From: an uncultured Elusimicrobia bacterium
GTDB lineage: Bacteria; Elusimicrobiota; Elusimicrobia; Elusimicrobiales; UBA9959
Length of the DNA stretch: 35,144 bases
Direction: 5' to 3'
Assembly (NCBI GenBank): GCA_903873295.1
Contig: CAIQNV010000007.1
Span: forward strand, 1-35,144
Shown: one piece after another, positions 8,283-15,003 of the stretch
Position numbering within the stretch: the first letter of the stretch is position 1
Layout of the letters: each line of letters opens with the position of its first letter
Notes under the pieces: model-generated
Told to the model about the DNA's origin: nothing
Seen by the model: only the letters and a program-made list of their open reading frames with translations
Database searches by the model: none
Position numbers and translations under genes: made by a program

Positions 8283-9332
8283 TCAGCAGGTCCTGTCCGT
8301 GTTAAGCAGATGGCCGTGGCGTTTTATAAAATCCGCGTCGTTCATCGGGCAGTCGAAATGCCTGGAGCCCTCTTTGAACATCCCGGAGCTCCACATCCGC
8401 TTTACTATGGTTTCGAGCGGCTCTTTGCGGATATTGCCGAAGCCGGCCGGCAGGTAAGCGCAGGCCAGCACTTCGCCGTAGGCCGAAACGTCGAACTTAT
8501 TGCCCAGCATGGAGTTGCACCAGAACGGCACGCTCTTATGACTGAGAAATTCCGTTTCCCAACAGACGTCCGGCGCCAGCAGGCCGCGCAGCTTTGCGAT
8601 CTCGGGCTCCGAAAGGCGCACCTCCCCGTTCTCTTTCCAGCGGCCGCTCTGTATGGCGGACAGGAAGCGCACGCCCACGCCCAGCTCGCGGGCCAGGGCT
8701 ATCAGCTTTTCAAAATCGCCGCTGGCCAGATTCTCTTTGGTCGCGTAGAGCGACATGAAGCAGGGGATGCCGTGCCTGACGCAGAGACGGATGCCCTCGG
8801 TCGCTTTGCGCCAGCAGCCTTTTATCCCGCGGTGCGCGTCGTGCTCCTCCTCGCGCGGGCTGTCCAGGCTGACGCGGATCAGGTCGATGCCGGCCTCCTT
8901 CAGCCCGAGCGCCATGGGCTCGTCGAGCAGAAGGCCGTTGGTGTCCACGGTGGCCATCAGGCCCAGGGCCTTGGCCCGGGCCACGTATTCGGCCAGGTGC
9001 GGCGCCAGCAGGGGCTCGCCGCCGAAGAAGTGGACGCAGGCCCCGCCCAGGCGGGCCAGGTCGTCCATGAACTTTAAAATTTCGGCGGGGCTCAGCTCGC
9101 CTTCGGCCTGCTTCGGGTATTTGCCGGCGCCGCAATGCGGGCAGCTGCACTGGCAGCGGTAGGAAAGCGAGAGTATGGCCGTCACGCCGTAGAGCGGCGT
9201 GAACTTTCTTATGAAGGGCAGGACGGTGCGAAAATAAAAAGCGGTAAAGCCGATAAACCAGGCTGTTCCGTAAAACCGTTTTGTGACGGAGCGGAGCCTG
9301 AAAGTGACCTGGTTTAGAATTCTGGAAAGCAT
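8283..9332 (-). CDS. SPASM-like radical SAM protein, paralog 3 (349 aa)
   Basis: Radical SAM enzyme of unknown substrate. The N-terminal 45 residues are hydrophobic and basic (FRLRSVTKRFYGTAWFIGF), again suggesting membrane contact. Core ligands are C60, C64 and C67 (with extra C62) in SYRCQCSCPHCG. HFFGGEPLLAP and DTNGLLLDEP follow, then RVSLDSP. The tail shows C-x18-C-x36-C with FDVSAYGEVLAC and FGNIRKEPL. It starts 6 nt after the stop of the B12-type rSAM gene and has no clear ribosome site. TACAAT 8 nt before the ATG (9341-9346) could act as an internal promoter. It is very similar to paralog 2 and to the first half of the 15004 fusion, so the set arose by duplication. Confidence 0.87.
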   Translation of the reverse strand: MLSRILNQVTFRLRSVTKRFYGTAWFIGFTAFYFRTVLPFIRKFTPLYGVTAILSLSYRCQCSCPHCGAGKYPKQAEGELSPAEILKFMDDLARLGGACVHFFGGEPLLAPHLAEYVARAKALGLMATVDTNGLLLDEPMALGLKEAGIDLIRVSLDSPREEEHDAHRGIKGCWRKATEGIRLCVRHGIPCFMSLYATKENLASGDFEKLIALARELGVGVRFLSAIQSGRWKENGEVRLSEPEIAKLRGLLAPDVCWETEFLSHKSVPFWCNSMLGNKFDVSAYGEVLACAYLPAGFGNIRKEPLETIVKRMWSSGMFKEGSRHFDCPMNDADFIKRHGHLLNTDRTC

Positions 9333-9338
9333 TTTAAG

Positions 9339-10814
9339 TTATTGTATCATTTTGCTTTTCGCGTCCGGCCGGGCGGGCGCGGGTTCTTTTGCGGAGCACA
9401 GCCGCCCGAGCCCGCCGAGGAGCGCCCGGGTGGCCGCGCGCAGGAGGCTGCCGGCTCCGAAATGCCTCAGAAGCCCCAGTATCTTAGAAGGGCTGGCGTG
9501 CGCGACCAGCATGGCCCTGCGTTGGAGGCGGGCGAGCTCCGCCGGCCCCATCCCGTTCACCTCCATCATGCCTCCCGCGTAGCGTGAAAAGCCGCCGGTG
9601 CCGGCGCTCAGGAGTTTCAGCCCGTGCAGGCCCTGTTCCGCCATCCGGCGAAGCTCGGTGCCGGGATAGGGAACGGCGATGGCGAAGGGCGAGTAGCGTA
9701 TTTCCGGGGTGGCGCGCACGAACCGCGCTGTGGCCATCACGGTTTCCCGCGTGTCGCCCGGATTGCCGAGCATGGACGCCACGGTGGTGGAGATCCCGAG
9801 CCCGCGGCAGAGGCGCAGCGCGGTCCTCACTTCCTCGGGGGTCACGCCTTTGCGCATAAGGAGGAGCGCGTTCGGGTCCACGCTCTCCAGGCCGAAGTTA
9901 AGGCGCACCAGCCCCGCTTCCCGCAGCAGGGCCAGCAGGGGCCCGTCCACCAGATTCGCGCGGGTCTGCCCCTCAAAAGTGACCCCGGCCTTCCGCCTTA
10001 TCAGTTCGCGGCAAAGCCCTTCTATGCTCCCGCGGTCCGCGGTAAGCGTCGAAGCCACCAGGCCGAAATGCGCTGCGCCGAACTTCGCCTTGGCGTCCAG
10101 GATATCCTCGACGACGCGCGCCGGGGACCGGGACCGGAGCTTCCTGCCGTTATAGACGCCCTCGCCGCAGAATACGCAGTTAAAGGGGCAGCCGCGGGAA
10201 AGCTCAGCCAGAAATACAGGCACTACGCCCAGGCCGGGCACTTCGAAAGAATACCGGGACGGGGAGATCTTGCCGCGGGAGGGGAAAGGAAGGGAGTCGA
10301 GATTCTCCAGGAAGGGGCGCGGCTGGTTCACCCGCACCGAGGAGCCTTCCCGCCAGACCAGGCCTTTTATTCCGGCGTAGGCGCGCCGCCCCTCGAGCTC
10401 CCGCGCCAGCTCCACGAGGGTTGCTTCGCCTTCGTTGAACACCGCGAAATCCATATCAGGCGAAAGGGCTTCTTCCCTGAGCGCGGTGACATGGGCGCCG
10501 CCGACGACGATAGGAAGCCCGAACCGCTCTTTCAGCCGGCGCGCGTAGGAGGCCGCCACGGGATAGACCGGGGTGGTGGCGGTGAGGCCGATCATGCCGG
10601 GGCTGAAATTTTTAATGCGCGCGCACAAGTCTTCAAAGGACTGCGGCTCGACCTCCAGGTCTATCAGGTCGACGGCGTGGCCGGCCTTCTCCAGGCTGGC
10701 CGCGAGGCTCATAAGTCCGAGGGGGGGGAAGCTCGTGAAGGCCCTGTAAACGGCGGCGTAGTTCCCTTCGGAGGCGGAGGTCCACGGTACCTGGATGAGC
10801 GTGAATTTCCCCAT
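9339..10814 (-). CDS. B12-binding-domain radical SAM protein (491 aa)
   Basis: Belongs to the large class of radical SAM enzymes with an N-terminal cobalamin-binding (Rossmann) domain, which includes methyltransferases and ring- or bond-forming enzymes. Residues about 1-150 are the B12-type domain: FPPLGLMSLAASLEKAGHAV, MIGLTATTPVYPVA and PIVVGGAHVT. No DxHxxG motif is seen, as in many members. The rSAM motif is SRGCPFNCVFCGEG (C209, C213, C216). Downstream are LNFGLESVD and VPYPGTEL, typical of the family. It is the first gene of the leftward operon, with a perfect TATAAT box 5 nt before the ATG. The C-terminal 60 residues (MLVAHASPSKILGLL) are basic and hydrophobic. Substrate unknown. Confidence 0.88.
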   Translation of the reverse strand: MGKFTLIQVPWTSASEGNYAAVYRAFTSFPPLGLMSLAASLEKAGHAVDLIDLEVEPQSFEDLCARIKNFSPGMIGLTATTPVYPVAASYARRLKERFGLPIVVGGAHVTALREEALSPDMDFAVFNEGEATLVELARELEGRRAYAGIKGLVWREGSSVRVNQPRPFLENLDSLPFPSRGKISPSRYSFEVPGLGVVPVFLAELSRGCPFNCVFCGEGVYNGRKLRSRSPARVVEDILDAKAKFGAAHFGLVASTLTADRGSIEGLCRELIRRKAGVTFEGQTRANLVDGPLLALLREAGLVRLNFGLESVDPNALLLMRKGVTPEEVRTALRLCRGLGISTTVASMLGNPGDTRETVMATARFVRATPEIRYSPFAIAVPYPGTELRRMAEQGLHGLKLLSAGTGGFSRYAGGMMEVNGMGPAELARLQRRAMLVAHASPSKILGLLRHFGAGSLLRAATRALLGGLGRLCSAKEPAPARPDAKSKMIQ

Positions 10815-10819
10815 GCCAT

Positions 10820-10825
10820 ATTATA
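10820..10825 (-). promoter_or_regulatory. Candidate -10 box of the leftward rSAM operon
   Basis: On the minus strand a perfect TATAAT lies 5 nt before the ATG at 10814. No ribosome site fits in between. Transcription from it would begin at or next to the ATG, so a leaderless mRNA is expected. No clear -35 box was recognised. Confidence 0.5.
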
Positions 10826-10862
10826 ACCAAAAAAACTGCGCTTGCCGGAGGGAAAACAGCAG

Positions 10863-10962
10863 CGGGCCGGGCATGGGGTTGCTTTGGAGCCGCTTTGGGG
10901 ATTCGGGGGGAACCGCGCAACGGTTCCTGCGCGGCGGAATGGGCAACCCCATGACTGGCCCG
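10863..10962. repeat. Large imperfect inverted repeat between divergent rSAM operons
   Basis: A 20-nt arm (10863-10882, containing GCATGGGGTTGC) pairs with 10943-10962 (GCAACCCCATG) with 18 of 20 positions matching. A second, inner pair CCGCGCA/TGCGCGG (10913-10919 and 10928-10934) makes a nested hairpin. The 100-nt structure fills the gap between the divergent promoters. It could be a small mobile palindrome or a control element for both operons; the sequence alone does not decide. Confidence 0.6.
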
Positions 10963-11021
10963 TCCCCAGACTAAACCCGGAAGCTACAGTATAAGATTTA
11001 AGCCCGGCGCCATTTGCGCTA

Positions 11022-11036
11022 TGCTAAAATTATAGA
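11022..11036 (+). promoter_or_regulatory. Candidate promoter of the rightward rSAM operon
   Basis: TGCTAAAAT (11022-11030) is an extended -10 form and TATAGA (11031-11036) an alternative. The ATG is at 11042, 11 or 5 nt later, with no Shine-Dalgarno sequence. A leaderless or nearly leaderless transcript is likely. No clear -35 box. Confidence 0.4.
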
Positions 11037-11041
11037 CGCTT

Positions 11042-13588
11042 ATGAAGACAGTTTTTGTGCGCGCGGCCACCGAGAGCCTGGGCCTGGAATATCTTTCCTC
11101 GGCGCTGAAGGCCCGCGGCCATTCGGCGGAGCTGGTCTACGAGCCCCTCCTTTTTGATTCTTTCAGGCTGAGGCTGCCGTTCCTCGAGCCGGACAGCGCG
11201 AAGTCCGCCGCCCGCAAAGCCCTGGGCTTAAAGCCCGGGCTTATAGGTTTCTCCGTGGATTCCGACCATTTTCAATGGGCGCTGGCGGCTGCGCGCGAGG
11301 TAAAGCGCCTGAGCCGCGTCCCCGTTATTTTCGGCGGCGTGCACCCCAGCACCGCCCCGGAAGCCGTCCTGGCGCGGCCGGAAGTGGACCTGCTTTGCGT
11401 GGCCGACGGAGAGCGGGCCATAGTCGAGCTGGCGGATAAACTGGAGCGCGGACAGCCTCCGGAGGGCATAGCTAATATCTGGTTCAAAAAGAACGGCGCG
11501 CCCGTCAAGACCCCGGTCAGGCTGGAAACCGGGCTGGACTCCCTGGCTTTCCCGGACAAGGACCTTTTCTACGGGGAATATCCCGGCTTCGTCCTTGACA
11601 CTTATTCCATCGTCACCGGCCGGGGCTGTCCCAACGCCTGCACTTACTGCTACAACAGTTCCATGCGCCGCACCCTGTCCCGGCTGGGCTGCCGGGACGC
11701 TTTTCTCAGGCGGCGGAGCGTGAAGAACGTCATTTTGGAATTGCTGGCCGCTAAAAAAAACAGGGCCTTCCGCAGGGTCTCTTTCTGCGACGATCTTTTT
11801 ATCTCCGATAAGGCCTGGCTGGAGGAATTCGCGGCGGTTTACCCCCGGGAGATAGGCCTGCCCTTTTTCTGCAATATCCATCCGGCCGACGCCGACGAGC
11901 GCGCCGTGGAACTGCTCAGGGCCGCGGGAGCGACCGCGGTGAACATGGGCGTGCAGACCGTAAGCGCGGAGCTGAGGCGGGAATGCCTGGGCCGCGAGGA
12001 GAGCACGGAAGCCGCGGTGAGCGCGCTGCGGCTGCTGGACCGCGCCGGCATTTTCGCCTACACTAATTTTATCTTCGGCCTCCCCGGGCAGGACGACGAG
12101 GAGCTTGCGCGCGCCGCCGGCTTCGCGGCCGCCAACCCGGCCGGCTTCCACGACGTGAACTGGCTCAGGTATTACCCCGGCACCGCCCTGCTCGACAGGG
12201 CCCGCGCCTCGGGCCTCATCGCGGAGGCGGCGGCCGCGGCGGTGGAGGACGGCAGCTTCGCCGTGCCTTACGGGCAGGGCGGACACAGCTATACCCCGGA
12301 GCGCGCGCGCCTGCGCAATATGGTGTTCCTGGCGTCGCTTTTGCCGCGTAAAATTTCAGAGGGCCTGCTGGAGAAAGGGCTCTGGAAATTCCTGCCGGCT
12401 TTCAGCCTCCGCCTGCCGGCCATAGCCGCCCGCGCCCTGCTGGCGCGGCTGAGGGGCAATCCTAATCCTTATCCTAATTTTTCCCTGCTGGGCAGCCTGC
12501 GCTATTTCCTGCGGTATTTTTTTCGCTCCTATCTCGCGCGGGCGGCGCAGCGTTCACTTCTTGTTTTCAGGCGGGTTTTCGTCAGGGCGCGGGGAGCGCT
12601 GTTCCTGGCCGGGCTGCTGGACCTGCGCCGGGCTTTCAGGTACGCCGCTTATTTCTTCAGGCGCCGGCTGCTTGGCGGAAGGGTGCCGGGCATGGCGGCC
12701 TTCGCGGCCACTTTCGGCTGTCAGTGCGCCTGCGCGGCCTGCTCTTCCAAAACCTTTGAAAAACATTTCGGCGCAAAAGTTATGGACAAGGAAAAAGCTC
12801 TGGCCCGGGCCGGAGAGCTGGCCGCTTTGGGCGTGCCGAGGATACATTTTACCGGGGGAGAGACCACGCTGGTCCCCTATCTGGAAGAGCTGGCCGCGGC
12901 CTGCGCCGGCGCCGGAATGACCGTGTTCGTGGAGACTAACGGCATCGGTTTGACGAGGGAAAAAATCCTGGGCCTGAAGCGGGCGGGGATAGCCTGCCTG
13001 AACATAAGCCTGGACTCCGCTTCGCCGGAGACGCACGACGGCGTCCGGAAAGCCGCAGGCTGCCACGCCGCGGCCGTAAACGCGCTGAAATTATGCGGTG
13101 AGCTCGGCCAGAAATGCCTGGTCTCGTGCTACGCCACCAGGGAAACCGCGGCCGACGGGTCGCTGGCCGGTCTGCTGGCCGCCGCTTTCGCCGCAGGCGC
13201 CGGGGCGGCGCGTATCCTTCCTCCCGTCGCCTCCGGCGGCTGGACGGACAGCTTCGAGGCGCTGGTCCTTGAGCCTTCGGACCGCGAAGCCGTGCTGGAG
13301 GCCGCGTACGCCGCGCCCGGGCCCGTGCTGGACAGGACCGCCGTGGTGGACTGCGAGCTGGCTTCCGCCTATAAAATAATGGTACTGCCCGACGGCAGTC
13401 TTGCGCCCTGCGAACATCTGCCGTATATCTTCGGCGGTTCGCGGGAGCTGAGCGTGGAGGCCGCGCTCCTAAAGATGGCCGCCTTCCCCCTGTTCCGCGA
13501 AAAGACCAAATGCTGGCCCAGGAATCAAGCCTGGCGCGCGGCCCACCCGGAGGCCTCCTCCGGGAAAATCCAGTATCTAGATATTTAG
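11042..13588 (+). CDS. Fusion of two radical SAM enzymes: B12-type plus SPASM-like (848 aa)
   Basis: Two complete rSAM units lie in one polypeptide. Residues 1-150 form a B12-binding-type domain (LEYLSSALKARGH, VPVIFGGVHPS). The first rSAM motif is GRGCPNACTYCYNS (C196, C200, C203), followed by NMGVQTVS and FIFGLPGQ. Residues about 430-545 are a basic, aromatic linker (LRYFLRYFFRSYL) that looks membrane-seeking. The second rSAM motif is FGCQCACAACSS (C560, C564, C567, extra C562), with HFTGGETTL, ETNGIGL and NISLDSA. The tail is C-x18-C-x33-C. The second half is homologous to the stand-alone SPASM-like genes of the island, where GGEPLL reads GGETTL here. Such a fusion suggests two successive radical steps on one substrate. 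No frameshift or internal stop is present; product unknown. Confidence 0.85.
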   Translation: MKTVFVRAATESLGLEYLSSALKARGHSAELVYEPLLFDSFRLRLPFLEPDSAKSAARKALGLKPGLIGFSVDSDHFQWALAAAREVKRLSRVPVIFGGVHPSTAPEAVLARPEVDLLCVADGERAIVELADKLERGQPPEGIANIWFKKNGAPVKTPVRLETGLDSLAFPDKDLFYGEYPGFVLDTYSIVTGRGCPNACTYCYNSSMRRTLSRLGCRDAFLRRRSVKNVILELLAAKKNRAFRRVSFCDDLFISDKAWLEEFAAVYPREIGLPFFCNIHPADADERAVELLRAAGATAVNMGVQTVSAELRRECLGREESTEAAVSALRLLDRAGIFAYTNFIFGLPGQDDEELARAAGFAAANPAGFHDVNWLRYYPGTALLDRARASGLIAEAAAAAVEDGSFAVPYGQGGHSYTPERARLRNMVFLASLLPRKISEGLLEKGLWKFLPAFSLRLPAIAARALLARLRGNPNPYPNFSLLGSLRYFLRYFFRSYLARAAQRSLLVFRRVFVRARGALFLAGLLDLRRAFRYAAYFFRRRLLGGRVPGMAAFAATFGCQCACAACSSKTFEKHFGAKVMDKEKALARAGELAALGVPRIHFTGGETTLVPYLEELAAACAGAGMTVFVETNGIGLTREKILGLKRAGIACLNISLDSASPETHDGVRKAAGCHAAAVNALKLCGELGQKCLVSCYATRETAADGSLAGLLAAAFAAGAGAARILPPVASGGWTDSFEALVLEPSDREAVLEAAYAAPGPVLDRTAVVDCELASAYKIMVLPDGSLAPCEHLPYIFGGSRELSVEAALLKMAAFPLFREKTKCWPRNQAWRAAHPEASSGKIQYLDI

Positions 13589-13608
13589 GTGCGCCGGGCG
13601 TATAAAGT

Positions 13609-14922
13609 ATGAATTTAAGAGAAAGGATCATATTCAAGGCGGGCGAACTGCTCTATCCTGGCTTCGGCAGAGAGGCCGCGGCTTTCGGCGGGGGCGAGGC
13701 GGCTCCGCTTCTGAAACTGAACGCTTTATTGGCGCACGCGCGCAGGCACCTTCCCGCCTATGACGCCGCCTGCGCGTCCGCCGGGGTGGGGCCGTCAGGA
13801 CTGGCCGCCATCGAGGACGCCGGGAGGCTGCCCCGGCTTGAGAGGGGAGACCTTGCGCGAAAGGCCAACCGTATCCGGGAAGGGCGCTCCCTGGCGCGGC
13901 TGGAAAGCGGAGGCACGGGCCGCTCGGGCAAAGTGGAGACGGCGCTGGACCTGCGCGGAGTCGTTAAAAGATACGCCGGGCTCCTGTCCGTGCTGAAGAC
14001 GGCCGGCTGGCGCATGGGGGAGAAGATAGTCGCTTTTCACCCCGTGGAATACGGCTACTTCAATAACCTCGGCCTGCTGCTGCGGAGCCGGGCTTTTACG
14101 AAGATCCTGTTCGAGTTTTTTCAGCAGTATTTCCTCTACAGGCTTTTTCATAACAGAAAAAATATTCACTACGGGGCGGAGCTCTTCACTAGCCCGGAGG
14201 CGGCCGCGGCGCTGCTGGAAAAAGCGCTGGCGGAAAACCCCTTGTTCATAATAACCCGGCCGGACGCGCTGATGGCCGTCCTTAAAAGCCTGAGGAACCG
14301 CCCGGCTCCGGGTTTCGGACGGCTCAAAGCCGTGTTGACAGTGGGCACGGTGCTGGGGGAAACGGTGAGAAAAGAGGCCCGGGAAAAGCTCGGCGCCGAA
14401 GTGTACAATATGTACGCTTCCACCGAGCTGGGCTATGTGGCTCTCGGCTGCGCCCGCCCGGAGGGCCGGCTGCACGTCAACGAGGCCGATTATCTGGCGG
14501 AGACGGATGGAGAGCGGGGGCTGACCGTGACGGATTTTAATAACCGGCTGATGCCCATGCTGCGCTACGGGACGGGAGACGTCGGCGAGCTCTCGGCGGG
14601 CGGCTGCGCCTGCGGCCGCCGCGGGCAACTGCTGCGGGTGCTTGGCAGGAAAGATAAATTCATAAAGGACGGGCGCGGGGACCGGCTCTACGAGGCGGAC
14701 GTGATAGACCGGACCTTCCCTGCTGACCTGCCGCTTTTTCAACTGCTCGCGGGAAAAGAAGACAAGCTCGAGATACTTTTCAGCGGCGGCAGCCCGCGGG
14801 CCGACGAGGCCGCGGCTGCCGGTATCGCCGGCCTACTGAGTCTCGATAAAGGCGCTTATGTTTTCAGCAGGGCTGAAAGTTTTAAAATGCCCGCCTCGGG
14901 AAAATTCTGCTTCCTGCCGTGA
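13609..14922 (+). CDS. PaaK/CapK-like adenylate-forming enzyme (437 aa)
   Basis: Resembles phenylacetate-CoA ligase and CapK/coenzyme F390 synthetase-type proteins, which activate a carboxylate as an acyl-AMP and pass it to a thiol or amine. The phosphate loop is ESGGTGRSGK (99-108). The adenine/acyl site is YNMYASTELG (266-275). RYGTGD (319-324) holds the ribose-binding Asp, and GRKDKFIKDGRG (346-357) is the hinge. A C-x-CGR stretch (333-337) is usual in PaaK relatives. The C-terminal domain is short. It lies 20 nt after the rSAM fusion and 81 nt before the rSAM-methyltransferase fusion, so it probably activates or transfers an acid made or modified by the rSAM enzymes. No carrier protein gene is nearby. 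The ATG at 13609 has no strong ribosome site. Confidence 0.82.
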   Translation: MNLRERIIFKAGELLYPGFGREAAAFGGGEAAPLLKLNALLAHARRHLPAYDAACASAGVGPSGLAAIEDAGRLPRLERGDLARKANRIREGRSLARLESGGTGRSGKVETALDLRGVVKRYAGLLSVLKTAGWRMGEKIVAFHPVEYGYFNNLGLLLRSRAFTKILFEFFQQYFLYRLFHNRKNIHYGAELFTSPEAAAALLEKALAENPLFIITRPDALMAVLKSLRNRPAPGFGRLKAVLTVGTVLGETVRKEAREKLGAEVYNMYASTELGYVALGCARPEGRLHVNEADYLAETDGERGLTVTDFNNRLMPMLRYGTGDVGELSAGGCACGRRGQLLRVLGRKDKFIKDGRGDRLYEADVIDRTFPADLPLFQLLAGKEDKLEILFSGGSPRADEAAAAGIAGLLSLDKGAYVFSRAESFKMPASGKFCFLP

Positions 14923-15003
14923 AGCCGGAAAGAGGAACTGCGGCGAACAGAAACGGAAATGATAAAATAATCTGCCCGGCAGCGGCCGGCAGCCTGCGAG
15001 CTT

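Noticed and set aside
9624-10826. Open frame of 400 codons on the plus strand.
   Set aside because: Composition is typical of a GC-rich shadow and it lies opposite the well-supported B12-type radical SAM gene.
10873-10974. 33-codon open frame as a possible RiPP precursor for the radical SAM enzymes.
   Set aside because: It lies wholly inside the inverted repeat, has no suitably placed ribosome site, and has no Cys-rich or repeated core. Kept only as a remark in the findings.
11228-12286. Open frame of 352 codons on the minus strand.
   Set aside because: It lies opposite the first half of the rSAM fusion and shows no motif or ribosome site.
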